Both the position numbers and the translations under genes were made by a program. A stretch of 64,000 nt of DNA from Carposina sasakii (lineage: Eukaryota > Arthropoda > Insecta > Lepidoptera > Carposinidae). Positions 1 through 10,600 of this stretch are shown here, piece after piece. The notes below the pieces were generated by a model. It was not told where the DNA came from. It did no database searches and was given only the letters and a program-made list of their open reading frames with translations. The stretch is taken from positions 62,001 through 126,000 of the forward strand of contig CP053173.1 of assembly GCA_014607495.2 (NCBI GenBank). Direction: 5' to 3'. The stretch's first letter is position 1, and each line of letters begins with the position of its first letter.

Positions 1-661
1 ATATTTAATTTAAATTAGTAACTAAAACCTACAACTGTGTTTACTCTATTTACTTAATTGTATCAGGCGTCACTATTCGGAAGTTGAAATTTCCATCGAG
101 GGTTCGTTAGTTGGTTCGGTAGTTAGAACTAACATGAAAAACTAATCCTGATGATGCCACGGGTGTTGTCGAAACATATGTCGATTAACAATTTTAATTG
201 GATTTCGGATTAGCAGCTATGTATTTATGGTTGTATGCTAGGTGCTTGGATCCGACTTCTTGTTACGACTGCAGTGGCTTGTGTTCGTGACCATGAGTCG
301 GCAGATCCGAGGGTCAGCGGAGGGTGTAGGGCCCGGTTGTGGGCGAACCCTCGAGTGTTTACTCTAACCGATTATTAGCTTAAGCATATTTTAGTTATTT
401 TTATATTTACTCATTAAATATAAATATAACTTAATCCATGACAGGCGCGTCGGGTATAAAACTCAGTCCGTACTAATAAAGAAATCCTTCGGATTTGTAT
501 GGAACTAAATGAATTTAACGAAACTGTGTAAGAGATACATAGACCTTAGCGCCAATGTTAGGGGACTTCTAAACTTGAACGCAAGCATTACGTGGGAGTA
601 AGCTTAGTCTAGCTTCTAATGACCATGTAAATATACGGAGGCTGATAACTTTATTTACCTA

Positions 662-1010
662 TACAGGCTGATTTTTGGTCGTCAACGTTCCCGAAAAGTA
701 TGGAATCTCCTCATCATCACGATCATTTTTCTCCTTGGAAGCATACCTGGGAAGTGTCTGGTTCCCAAGATATTAGAGTCCAAAGTTAAGTAAATAGACT
801 GCGTGTTTCTGCATAAATGCCCATAGACATAGAAATAATTAATATCTGTCTATGAAAAACCTAGCTTAATCACTGGGCACTATAAATTTCGTCCGATCAA
901 GTAATAAAAATAAAAAAATATCGTTTCCCAGCATTTTTTTTGGCATACACTTATTTGATGTATAGAGTACGTACCCTTCGTCAAGGGTGGCAACGAAAAA
1001 ACACCCTGTA
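662..1010 (-). mobile_element. MITE family A copy (TA-CAGGGTG ends), left palindrome arm
   Basis: About 350 bp bounded by TACAGGCTGATTTTTG and its inverted counterpart AAAAACACCCTGTA. Six other copies lie in this window. All copies with both ends preserved have CAGG...CCTG termini flanked by TA, which fits the TA target duplication of Tc1/mariner-type elements. No coding capacity is seen. The superfamily assignment is inferred from the ends only. Confidence 0.8.
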
Positions 1011-1344
1011 TATAACTATTTTTAGGGTCTACAGACTTATTCTAAATATAGACAAAACGCTTTGCTTGATTTTTGTTCAAATAGTATTTGCTTAGATTTA
1101 AGATTCGCTCCGCTTCGCTCCGGAGCGAAGACCTATCATCTAAGAGTGTTATAAGATCAGGAATTTGGCTCACTGTGCTAAACGTGTCTGTAGGATGTCA
1201 CTTGCCACCCTGCAGATCTGTCTAACCCATTTTATTTAATATTAGGTACCTAGTTATTAATGGAGAAGTGTTTTTATAAATATATCTTAGTCAAGATATT
1301 ATATATTATAAAATTATTAACAAAGAAAATGGAAAAAATTCTTT

Positions 1345-1430
1345 AGCCGAGTGGGAATTGAACGCTATAACCACTAAGCCACCGGGTCAATTACTCGGAT
1401 GACGAATTTTTCCATCTCTTTTCTAAATTA
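1345..1430 (-). repeat. tRNA-derived SINE (family T), left arm copy
   Basis: Reverse-complement partner of the SINE in the right arm. It contains the inverted forms of the A box (GGCTTAGTGG) and a degenerate B box. The copy lacks the roughly 27 nt between A and B boxes that are present in the copy at 40.5 kb. The same deletion is in both arms, so it predates the palindrome. Confidence 0.7.
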
Positions 1431-1431
1431 T

Positions 1432-1552
1432 AAACGTTGCCAATATGTAATTTAGAAAAGAGATGGTAAAATTCGTCATCCGAGTAATTGACCCGGTGGC
1501 TTAGTGGTTATAGCGTTCAATTCCCACTCGGCTAAAGAATTTTTTCCATTTT
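1432..1552 (+). repeat. tRNA-derived SINE (family T), right arm copy
   Basis: The sequence begins AACGTTGCCAATATG at the palindrome loop and runs through a tRNA-like A box to a tail of AATTTTTTCCATTTTC. The same head, tRNA-like body and tail occur at 5.15 kb and 40.43 kb. The 5' head of the element forms the palindrome loop, so the turn-round point of the inverted repeat sits at the SINE's 5' end. Confidence 0.72.
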
Positions 1553-1877
1553 CTTTGTTAATAATTTTATAATATATAATATCTTGACTAAGATATATTT
1601 ATAAAAACACTTCTCCATTAATAACTAGGTACCTAACATTAAATAAAATGGGTTAGACAGATCTGCAGGGTGGCAAGTGACATCCTACAGACACGTTTAG
1701 CACAGTGAGCCAAATTCCTGATCTTATAACACTCTTAGATGATAGGTCTTCGCTCCGGAGCGAAGCGGAGCGAAGCGGAGCGAATCTTAAATCTAAGCAA
1801 ATACTATTTGAACAAAAATCAAGCAAAGCGTTTTGTCTATATTTAGAATAAGTCTGTAGACCCTAAAAATAGTTATA

Positions 1878-2225
1878 TACAGGGTGTTTTTTCGTTGCCA
1901 CCCTTGACGAAGGGTACGTACTCTATACATCAAATAAGTGTATGCCAAAAAAAATGCTGGGAAACGATATTTTTTTTTTTTATTACTTGATCGGACGAAA
2001 TTTATAGTGCCCAGTGATTATGCTAGGTTTTTCATAGACAGATATTAATTATTTCTATGTCTATGGGCATTTATGCAGAAACACGCAGTCTATTTACTTA
2101 ACTTTGGACTCTAATATCTTGGGAACCAGACACTTCCCAGGTATGCTTCCAAGGAGAAAAATGATCGTGATGATGAGGAGATTCCATACTTTTCGGGAAC
2201 GTTGACGACCAAAAATCAGCCTGTA
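1878..2225 (+). mobile_element. MITE family A copy, right palindrome arm
   Basis: Mirror image of the copy at 662-1010, running from TACAGGGTGTTTTTTCG to the inverted end CAGCCTGTA. Sense is defined as in the copy at 26180. It is non-coding. Confidence 0.8.
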
Positions 2226-2886
2226 TAGGTAAATAAAGTTATCAGCCTCCGTATATTTACATGGTCATTAGAAGCTAGACTAAGCTTACTCCCACGTAAT
2301 GCTTGCGTTCAAGTTTAGAAGTCCCCTAACATTGGCGCTAAGGTCTATGTATCTCTTACACAGTTTCGTTAAATTCATTTAGTTCCATACAAATCCGAAG
2401 GATTTCTTTATTAGTACGGACTGAGTTTTATACCCGACGCGTCTGTCATGGATTAAGTTATATTTATATTTAATGAGTAAATATAAAAATAACTAAAATA
2501 TGCTTAAGCTAATAATCGGTTAGAGTAAACACTCGAGGGTTCGCCCACAACCGGGCCCTACACCCTCCGCTGACCCTCGGATCTGCCGACTCATGGTCAC
2601 GAACACAAGCCACTGCAGTCGTAACAAGAAGTCGGATCCAAGCACCTAGCATACAACCATAAATACATAGCTGCTAATCCGAAATCCAATTAAAATTGTT
2701 AATCGACATATGTTTCGACAACACCCGTGGCATCATCAGGATTAGTTTTTCATGTTAGTTCTAACTACCGAACCAACTAACGAACCCTCGATGGAAATTT
2801 CAACTTCCGAATAGTGACGCCTGATACAATTAAGTAAATAGAGTAAACACAGTTGTAGGTTTTAGTTACTAATTTAAATTAAATAT

Positions 2887-3605
2887 TACAAAATATTTTT
2901 TAGATAGTTTTAGATTTTCGTTTATTAGGCACTTTAGGTACTGACATATGAAATCGCAAATATCTCCAGTTATCCACGAAGTACGGTGCTGATTTTTTTC
3001 TGTAGATAGACATAATATTGAGTAATTATTAATATAAAAAATTACGTGCTGAAATTGTGCACTTTTCTTTTAAAAAATTATTAACAAATTTATTTTTTTT
3101 AATTTCTTTAAATCACCTGCATATAGGTAATTGTATTTTAGCTTAAAATACGCGCAATACGATGAAATATTATGGGATAAATAAATTTGTGTCAAACTTC
3201 AATAATAAAAGTACAATTAATTTTTTTTTTATTCAAAAAGCACCCTGTATGTAATATGTCTCATGATTAATATCAAGCAAGTCTAGTATAAATAAGTCTC
3301 TATGAACTTCTCCTTCCATCGTATATCCAAGTTATATCTCTAAAATTGTAAGCACAAAATAAATTTACCTCAGTCCCTCTGTTTTTAATGTTATTGGATT
3401 CTGGGAAATTGCTATCCCAGTGGGGAGAGTGGAAAAATGTTTATTTAAGAAAAAATGAAAAAATTTATTTAAGTATTTCAATTTCCGTTACTTATCTGGT
3501 GTAATTTTAAATTGAGTTCGAAAATTGCAAGAAATTCTCCTTGTTGAATTTTTATTTGTAGATGAAGACATTAATATGATGAATATCAATGGATGTTTCT
3601 AAATA
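2887..3605. other. AT-rich interval without recognised gene
   Basis: AT-rich DNA with no credible reading frame. An isolated MITE-like end (GCACCCTGTATG) lies near 3240 without a partner that I can find. Confidence 0.5.
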
Positions 3606-3870
3606 TACAGGATGTAACAAAAAAGGTATGTTAAGCGAAAAGCTATATGAACAGCCCACTGTAGAGAACCTATCCACAACATTTGAGACCCGAAATCACA
3701 TGTTTATTTTTCCGGATAGTATGGAGAATTTTTAAATATCTCAGGAATTTTCATACAATCTTGGAAAAATAAATATGTGATTTCGAGTCTTAAATTTTGG
3801 AGATAGGTTCTCTATAGTGGGCTATTTACATAGCTTTTCGCTTAACATACCCTTTTTGTTACACCCTGTA
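3606..3870. mobile_element. foldback MITE (family P), ~265 bp
   Basis: The left end (TACAGGATGTAACAAAAAAG, continuing for about 75 bp) is inverted at the right end (ending TTTTTGTTACACCCTGTA). The element is therefore almost entirely a hairpin. TA flanks both ends. A related truncated copy starts at 63311, and remnants flank the LTR element at 48.7-49.5 kb. The ends resemble MITE family A, so the same Tc1/mariner-like transposase type could have moved both. Confidence 0.85.
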
Positions 3871-3903
3871 TATATATAAGGTATGTATTTAAGTATATAA
3901 CGT

Positions 3904-4008
3904 CGCTTAGTACCCACGACACAAGTCTTTAGGAATATTAGCGTGGTGGGTGGGACTAAGTTAATGTGTTGTGAAGTGTGTGAAATGTGTGAAGTGTGTG
4001 AAATGTTT
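3904..4008 (+). repeat. dispersed repeat family E copy
   Basis: The segment containing AGTACCCACGACACAAG and the GTGTGTGAA run reappears in inverted orientation at 19895-19975. The family is unknown. A short tandem GTGTGAAGTGTGTGAAAT pattern is embedded. Confidence 0.55.
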
Positions 4009-5129
4009 TAGTATTTATTATTAATATATAAAACTAATTTTTAATAGAATAGCACTAATTCTAACGTTGCTATAGATGCTTGTTGATATTTAGCTACCAA
4101 TCGAATTTAATTAAAATCATGGACCAATGAATATGCACGAATATGTATGAATGTGCACGTATAATATCTTTTGTGTTTTTCTGTGTACCTCAGAATAGAG
4201 TAAAGTAGAATATGCTTGGTGGGACACGCATTATAAAATAGCCATTTCTGATAGAAACGCAGCCTTTTCCACTGGCGGCTCGTCCTAAGGAGCGCTGGTG
4301 CAGTGCACTCCCACCCACGAAGATTACATAGGCAATCTATATTTCTCTATTTTTATAATTAATTTTTATAATTATCTTTCAATTCTACTATGTTTATACA
4401 ATAGTGTCTACGCGTTCGTCTCAAGTAAGTTGTAATCTTATGTATCGAGCGGAGCTCTAGCGATCGCGCTCCAATGAAACGAAATTTGGTACGATTCCTA
4501 GTACTGTATACTAGTAACGACATAAGCCGGCGCGTGTAACAGAAGATTTCGTATGAAAAATTAGCCTTATCTGGAGCGCCGCTCACTTTAATTCACGTAT
4601 GAGGCCACTAGAGGTCGCTTAGTCCGAGTTAGAATACGATATGGTTGTCTTTAATGTGTTTCATTAGGTCATCTGAATTTTTATAAGTGTACGGTTGAAC
4701 TTGCACCATCTAAAAATGTCAGCAGCCGCCTCTGCTTTACAGGAACTTAAAAACTGGCCGGCTTTAATACCTTATATAAGTATAAGTACGAAAAGTTTGT
4801 TGTTTGTTGCTTCATAGAAATTGCATTATTTAACGCAAGAATGTAGCACAAAGTACAAATAAATTGGAACACACTTTCTTCAAGTAACTCTAACTTATTT
4901 TTAGTTGATGTCACAGTTTTTATTAAGAAAACGTGCAACAAATTATTCCAGTGTGGTCAGAAAATTTTAATTAAGGCATTGAAGTTTTAAGTCGTATTTA
5001 TGCGTCCTTGTCACTAGGTACCTACAGGATGACAATGAAACCATTTTAATATAATCCGCTAGGTTAGGGTTGATCGTTTCATCATTAAACATCGTGCTGG
5101 GGATTCAGCTTTGTTTACCGAGATTTGGC
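4009..5129. other. interval without recognised gene
   Basis: No coherent reading frame, repeat partner or RNA gene recognised. Short reverse-strand frames at 4359-4586 and 4747-4941 show no domain features and are probably chance. A GC-richer patch lies near 4265-4320. Confidence 0.45.
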
Positions 5130-5300
5130 TAGTGTATAGCTATCGGGATGAAAAAATAACGTTGCCAAAATCGTAATTTAAAAGAGATGGTAAAATTCGT
5201 CATCCGAGTTGTGACCCGATAGATCAGTTGGTAGAGCGATGCACGGAATGCGAGTGGTCGTGAGTTCAAATCTCACTCGGGTGAATTTTTTTCTTCATTT
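5130..5300 (+). repeat. tRNA-derived SINE (family T)
   Basis: A head shared with the copies at 1.43 and 40.43 kb (TATCGGGATGAA ... AACGTTGCCAA) precedes a tRNA-like stretch at 5213-5283. The acceptor-like ends GACCCGA/TCGGGTG pair at six of seven positions. The T arm GTGAG-TTCAAAT-CTCAC is perfect and a D-arm-like AGTTGGTAGAGC is present. The anticodon arm does not fold properly, so this is a SINE body rather than a working tRNA gene. The D-arm sequence is reminiscent of tRNA-Lys. Confidence 0.8.
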
Positions 5301-6300
5301 TCTTATTAATATTTTATAAAAAACCATTTTCATTGCTTCTTAAAATAATTCAGTTTTGTTTTACAATGTATATCTAAATATAGCCATTTTTTATTTATTT
5401 GCATTGTAACTACTGATCCCAGGCTTCACTAGGATACAGCCGTCATGATATCGCTTTATGCATATTAATGATTTTGGATAAAGATGATTTGGATCTCGCA
5501 GTTTTTTTACTATGCAATTTGACATGCAGATGCACGTTGTCAGTGTCATCTTACAACTGAATTGCGAAATACTGTACCCGTCATGTTTTCTATACAAATT
5601 GCGGCATTTGCATACAATTCTCAAAAATGCATCACCGCGCGACGCGACATACGTGTTATAATCGCCTGTATTAAAACTATTCAAATCATTTATTACGAAT
5701 AAGCGAGCGAAGCGAGCATACTGCAGAAACGGCTGGCGTATCGCTAGAAGAAAATTCACATGATATTTAAAATGCATAGTGTTTGTAGGTAGTACCTAAG
5801 AACACGTATTGTTCCTAATGAAACTAGGACCTATCACAACTACTAGTCTTTCATACGAAAACTATCCAACGACTTTTGAAGAAACTTATAGGTATAGCTT
5901 ATTACATAACACTATACTAAACGCTAACCGTCGTGGCACACGCAGTCATAAAACGTTATATGACTGCGCGTGCTAAGTTTCTCGTAATTCATATTGACTT
6001 CACGCAGACGAACTCGCGGACGGCCGCTAGTTACTCTAAGGATATTTCACCGAAGTTCGCTTGCATTGTCGGTTACCCTGAACCGAGTTGAGTTAACCTG
6101 TAATACGAAGAATCGCAATAACTACTACTAGGTACTATTGCTTAGGTACTATTGATCAGAATTCCACTTATTTCTCTACTGGCTTATTTTTGTATTTTTT
6201 TGTTATGAAATTTCCCAGGAAGCGAAGGAATTTGTTTTGAAAGTATTTATATCTTGGGTGTATTATTTAAGATTTACTGTTTATTTCGTTTATTTTAATC
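5301..6300. other. interval without recognised gene
   Basis: A 128-codon reverse-strand frame (5391-5777) has no recognisable domain and an odd composition, so I do not call it. A stretch near 5990-6035 ending in CGGCCGCTAGT resembles the 3' end of Lep1-like Helitron fragments. A GCGAGCGAAGCGAGC patch lies near 5702-5716. Confidence 0.4.
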
Positions 6301-6309
6301 GGCCGCGGT

Positions 6310-6680
6310 ACTTGCACCCCTTACGACATGGGACTTAATAGACTAACTGGTGAATTGTGGGTGTGTGATTTGCACACTTCTGCCCAACCTATTTAGGAAA
6401 TAATGGGCGTGACTATATTTGGCCACGTGGTACCGGCAGAGTAGAGTTTGTACCACCCCATGTCTGCCCGTGGGTATCGTACGAGGAGATTAAGGGTTTC
6501 CGGGAGGTGGGCAGCAGCGCCTCCCATGTTGACAACATAGTCCAAAATACAAACTGCGGTCACCAACCCGCCTGCCCAGCGTGGTGACTATGGGAAAATA
6601 CCCCCCATGACAGTCTTGTAACGTGCCTTGGGGAGGCGTACGTCCAGCAGTGGACTGCAATAGGCTGATGATGATATTTA
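6310..6680 (-). mobile_element. RTE-type LINE 3' tail (family D)
   Basis: Reverse-strand copy of the repeat that reads CAGCCTATTGCAGTCCACTG at one end, followed by the GTAGGCCTCCCC-type block, the CCCATAGTCACCACGC block and the ACCCACGGGCAGACATGG block. The same layout is at 40.08, 57.75, 10.46 and 43.06 kb. A related 3' end terminates the RTE LINE at 58.19 kb, which supports the class assignment. Confidence 0.7.
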
Positions 6681-6738
6681 GACTATATGTTTTTCATTTT
6701 TTTTTTCGTTAAATGCCCACTGAACTGCCCCCTCCCCC

Positions 6739-6870
6739 TAGCATGACCACGCATCGTGGATATCGTATCGTCTCTATACAAAGTTCAACATAGCGGCTAT
6801 ATTTATCGTATTTTGACAGGCTAAATGTCGATAAATCGTTTTATCATATCGTGTTTCGCAGGTCATGCTA
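6739..6870 (+). mobile_element. MITE family M1 (TAGCATGACC ends), 132 bp
   Basis: Starts TAGCATGACCACGC and ends with the inverted GGTCATGCTA. A second complete copy (134 bp) is inverted at 27156-27289, and a rearranged fragment lies at 22928-22990. Non-coding; superfamily unknown. Confidence 0.75.
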
Positions 6871-6875
6871 CTAGG

Positions 6876-7074
6876 CCTGTATCGGCTTTTTGACAGTTCA
6901 TAGTGATAATCACTCATTGAAACTTAATAACTAGAAGTGGCATAATGCGTTTTCTGAAGAAAATTTGGCAACACACATAGACATGTCACTTCCATCCAGT
7001 TAACTTCCTTCACTTCCTTCCATCAATAAAACTGATCATCACTATGACGGTCAAAAAAGATAGCCGATACGGGG
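6876..7074. mobile_element. foldback MITE (family M2), ~200 bp
   Basis: The left end (CCTGTATCGGCTTTTTGACA and the following TCATAGTGAT) is repeated in inverted form at the right end (ATCACTATGACGGTCAAAAA through GATAGCCGATACGGGGG). TIRs are about 40 bp with small indels. It abuts the M1 MITE directly. Confidence 0.75.
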
Positions 7075-7414
7075 GTGCACTGAAATCATCCCTTAAAAAA
7101 TCACAAATTGGACTTTAACACACACTTTACAACTTATTGATCCCTCCTAAGTGTTTAAATTAAACCAAACATTAAAAAAAAGTATTGTCTACTTTTCACC
7201 CTTGACTATCCTTGACTTTTTCCTTTGAAACAATGGAGGTATTGTGATGTAAATGCGAGTATATTAAATATAATTAGTTAACATAGTTTTCTTCAGCCAT
7301 CTTCTCCTATTTTGTACAAATTCCAATACACAGTCAAGATTCTCAAGATGTGTCGTGAGTAAGAAGTAACGATATATAAATATATACATGGTAACATCCA
7401 TGACTTGGAAGAAA

Positions 7415-7660
7415 ACATACATACATAAAAATCACGCCTCTTTTCTGGAGGGGTAGGCAGAGATCACGGATCTTCATTTGCTACGATCCTGATACACCTT
7501 TTTGGCTTCATCTACTTTCATTATATTCTTTATGCACGCTCGTCGGTTTAGGGTATTCTTGACCTGACCTTTCTCAAGAACTTCACCACCAGTGAAACTC
7601 CGGCTAGGTCTTCCCCTTCCATTCACTTCTCCGTTGTACACTTTCTTTGTCAATCTACTT
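7415..7660 (+). repeat. dispersed repeat family H (LINE-tail-like)
   Basis: Begins with ACATACATACATA and ATCACGCC. It continues through GGGGTAGGCAGAGATCACGG and CATTTGCTACG...CCTGA to a TTCACTTCTCCGTTGTACAC block. A related copy is at 25790-25995. Beginnings of this type are shared with family B. A perfect inverted B-box-like motif (GGATTCGAACCC) follows near 7721-7732 but no convincing A box accompanies it. Confidence 0.5.
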
Positions 7661-8298
7661 TAAAATCTATCTGATGGAAGCAAACAGCTTTATTAACTCC
7701 ACCTCAGTTTGCACCTACCGGGATTCGAACCCAAAACCAACTATAATGTCATAATCTCGTTGGAAACGTGGAAACTCGTCGTCGAGACAAGCACTTCCTT
7801 CAAACTCTGATGTAATATTGGCTTTCTTAAGGAAATTCGATATAATTACGAGTTACGTTTCATTACGCAAGAAGTTTTCTAAAGAAATCAATCAAATTCG
7901 TTCAACAAGTAAGAAGAAAACTCCGCTGGATCTTTATTATGCGCATAATTTATTTTCTATTTCGACTTAATACCTATATTTGAAAGTTAAAATATTTCGC
8001 GTAGACAGAATTTCAATTAGGCTGTGTGGGATTTTTATGTCTAATCCTATTTCAATCGTCAAAGATATTCAATTTTCATTGATTGAAAATCTCCCGACCG
8101 TATTTCGACCAAGGTGACCAATCTCTACGGAGATTAGCCAGGTACGCAGGAGATAATAATGCACAAGTGTGTGCGCAAACACAGATGCACTCTCTATACC
8201 CTCACACTCATAGTCCGATGGGACGGAAAGCTGACACGACCGTAGAGAAATCAGGCGCAAGACCAACAGTTTTACATGCTTTCCGAGGCACGAACTAA
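7661..8298. other. interval without recognised gene
   Basis: Apart from the isolated B-box-like motif near 7721-7732, nothing recognisable. Two overlapping opposite-strand frames at 8069-8305 have no domain features. Confidence 0.4.
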
Positions 8299-8430
8299 GT
8301 GACAATTTTACAACATTAAAATCTGTACATGAAATAAATTCATTGATACAGACCCGTGACTGGGATCGAACTTACGCCTCCTGCTCGGAAGGTGCACGTC
8401 CTAACCACTGGGCTATCCCCCAGATTCCCA
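8299..8430 (-). repeat. tRNA-derived SINE, second family
   Basis: On the reverse strand the sequence reads GGGGATAGCCCAGTGGTTAG (A-box region) followed about 40 nt later by AAGTTCGATCCCAG (B box), then a tail ending in ATTTCATGTACAG. The tail is shared with a fragment at 54140-54182. The A and B box spacing and sequence fit an RNA polymerase III-type SINE. It is unrelated to SINE family T. Confidence 0.7.
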
Positions 8431-8460
8431 GGCTTGTAGGCTCCCTGGTATCAAAAATAG

Positions 8461-9219
8461 TACATATATTATATTAAAATAAATTTGATATTGTAAAACC
8501 GTTCCCGGACGTTACCACCATTTAGTCGATGACTTAAACTCTTACCGTGTTAAAGAATTTAAACATTTTTTAAGCGAAACATGCCCTAAATTTGGCATAT
8601 ATGCCATTCATTTTGCTGTCAAATGTCATCTTTAAATCGAGTCTATCTTTAGGCGCTCTTTTGTAATAACACCGTTAAACTTCTATCACACTAGAAAACA
8701 ACATTAGTACAGGTAAGCAAGATAAATATTGGGTATGGACTATTTTATATTTGCTTGCTAATATGCTTTGCTTAGATTGATATTGATGTCATTATTTTAT
8801 TCTGATAAAGCGTATACTCTCGCCGCATCCGTATATTAAATGTTTTATATTTCAAAAAATTTGCTCTACAAGGCTTCTTTTATTGTGACGACATTAAAGT
8901 GCAATTACATTGGAGCGCCTTATTATCTATCTCAACAACCTTATCTAGTCATTCCACTTATTCCCTAGACTAAGCTCTAGGTTCTCCATCATAGTGACCA
9001 GAAAAGCCAACCTTAAAGTAAGACGTTAAAGTTTACTGTCATAGCAGCAACATTATACTATTGGAACCTCTTAAACAATTTTCTACTTTATAACTTAATG
9101 TTAGAGTTTAATATTGAAAACGATTTTCCGAGATCGAGTACATATCTATTTTTAAATGAGACAGCGTATTTTATAGTTTATGTGGCGAAGTTAGGTATTT
9201 AGAAATGTCTAGTTACAAA
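8461..9219. other. interval without recognised gene
   Basis: AT-rich; no reading frame or repeat partner recognised. Confidence 0.4.
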
Positions 9220-9390
9220 ATTACTACATAATCCTTACCAACATTTTAAATGCGAAAGTTAGTCTGTCTCGCTTTCACGCCAAAACTACTGAACCGATTT
9301 GAATGAAATTTGGTACACAGACAGTCACAGGCTAATTTTTATTTGCAGTCCACGTGAACGGAGTCGCGGGCGTCCACTACTAATTAATAT
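9220..9390 (+). mobile_element. Lep1/Helitron-like fragment (family F relative)
   Basis: Contains the ACTGAACCGATTTGAATG core and ends in GGAGTCGCGGGCGTCCACTA, the same 3' end as the family F copies at 20.06 and 42.34 kb. In Lepidoptera such short non-coding elements are usually attributed to Helentron/Helitron-derived Lep1 repeats. That attribution is from general knowledge. Confidence 0.6.
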
Positions 9391-9446
9391 TATGTAGTTT
9401 CGTAGCATCTTTTGTTCGTAGTCGACGTAGTCCGTAGCTGCTGCAT

Positions 9447-9705
9447 ACATAGACTGCGTTTTTCTGCATAAATGCACATAGACGCGCGTAGCAGGATTTT
9501 TTCACGAAAAATAATTAATATATGTCTATAAAAAAACTAACATAAACACTAGACACTATAAATTTCGCACAACCAAGGAATTTAAAAAAAAAAATTCAAA
9601 ATTTTTTTTTTTTTTCCCAGCATTTTTTTTGGCATAAACTTACTTTATTTCATGTATAGAGTACGTACCCTTCGTTAAAGGTGGCAACAAAAAAAACACC
9701 CTGTA
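9447..9705 (-). mobile_element. MITE family A copy, one end missing
   Basis: From the ATAGACTGCGTTTTTCTGCA block to the ACACCCTGTA terminus. The other end (TACAGG...GTCAACG) is missing, so this is a truncated copy. Confidence 0.75.
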
Positions 9706-10130
9706 TATTTGTATATTCGATCTCGATCACGTTAACGTTGAGCAGCCAACCAATCACATCATGGTGTGATGACGTGATTTAATAAAAGTGAGAATAACGT
9801 CACCAGGTTAATAGTTAATAATTGTAATGTATTGTTTAAATACTTATTAAATTAACGGTATGCAAAACTTTAATATAAACGCCCATTGCTAAATAGGGAT
9901 GTTTACGGTTTTTTTTTATTTGTATTTATATCGAAAGATCATAAAATAAAAGAAATATTTGCGAAAAAAAAACTTCGCTAGTGTGAATACTTTCCGGGTT
10001 ATAACGATTTCAAAATAACAATTTTAGACTTGCCAAAAAACGCTCCATACAAACGGCTACCACAATTATGACGTCACTCTTTCGTAAGTTGTATGCGCGT
10101 AAAAGTACTTTTGTTCTTCACCTATTTTAA
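9706..10130. other. interval without recognised gene
   Basis: A TGATGTGATTGG-like segment around 9745-9775 resembles one near 48500, suggesting another old repeat. No gene seen. Confidence 0.35.
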
Positions 10131-10372
10131 ATATTGCGTTTATCCCTTACGGGGTAGGCAGAGCACCAAGGGCCGATAGGACCACATGGTGCCACTTCTG
10201 ACCAATTTCGAGGGTATAGTTGAGATGTACAAGTTCGGTTAGTAGTAGTATTCAGCCCATCACCTACAAAACACCAAGACCCTCTTGTCCCTCTACTGAC
10301 TTATATGCCCGGGAAGAGAAGCAGCTATAGTATTATACGTTTTTTTTTTCACTCCCAGAGCAGTATAGAAGA
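10131..10372 (+). repeat. dispersed repeat family B
   Basis: Contains TTTATCCCTTACGGGGTAGG, GCACCAAGGGCCGATAG and AGTTGAGATGTACAAGTTCG, and ends CACTCCCAGAGCAGTATAGA. Seven copies occur in the window (18.8, 21.9, 22.8, 40.7, 51.0 and 60.7 kb as well). Full copies begin with a CATA microsatellite and are about 260 bp. Class unknown; non-coding. Confidence 0.75.
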
Positions 10373-10454
10373 AACAACTATGTACGTTAATTATTTTTAT
10401 TGATTGAATTGACCGAGAAGAACAATATTAAGATATCGAAATGTGCTGATGCGG

Positions 10455-10600
10455 AGCTTCATCTCGGTCACTGCGGTCACCGACCCGCCTGCCCAGCGTG
10501 GTGACTATCGACAAAAACCTCCCTATGGCAGTCAGTAGCCTTATGGCGTGCCCTGGGGGAGACCTACGTCCAGCAGTGGACTGCAATAGGCTGAAGACGA
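10455..10600 (-). mobile_element. RTE-type LINE 3' tail fragment (family D)
   Basis: Ends TCCAGCAGTGGACTGCAATA, with the TGCCCAGCGTGGTGACTAT block upstream. Truncated relative to the copy at 57.75 kb. Confidence 0.65.

Larger units (their letters stand above)
1..2886. repeat. giant inverted repeat (palindrome), arms ~1.43 kb
   Basis: The sequence from 1 to 1430 reappears as its reverse complement from 1448 to 2886, leaving a 17-nt loop at 1431-1447. The arms are nearly identical but not perfect. I see a few substitutions (for example near 441 versus 2443, 862 versus 2020 and 1243 versus 1639). There is also one extra 10-bp unit of a CGGAGCGAAG repeat near 1760-1780 and a longer T run near 1971-1981 in the right arm. 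Each arm carries a MITE, a tRNA-derived SINE and a piece related to the foldback element at 53.7 kb. The left end coincides with the window edge, so the arms may extend further. It could be a real foldback duplication or an assembly/library hairpin; the arm differences favour a real structure. Confidence 0.93.

Noticed and set aside
5213..5283. Possible functional tRNA gene
   Set aside because: Acceptor and T arm pair well but the anticodon arm does not fold. The same unit with fixed head and tail recurs at three other places, so it is a SINE.
5391..5777. 128-codon reverse-strand open frame
   Set aside because: No domain, motif or repeat-protein similarity recognised; length is within chance for 64 kb.
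8083..8305. Overlapping opposite-strand frames of 71 and 78 codons
   Set aside because: No feature favours either; both probably chance.
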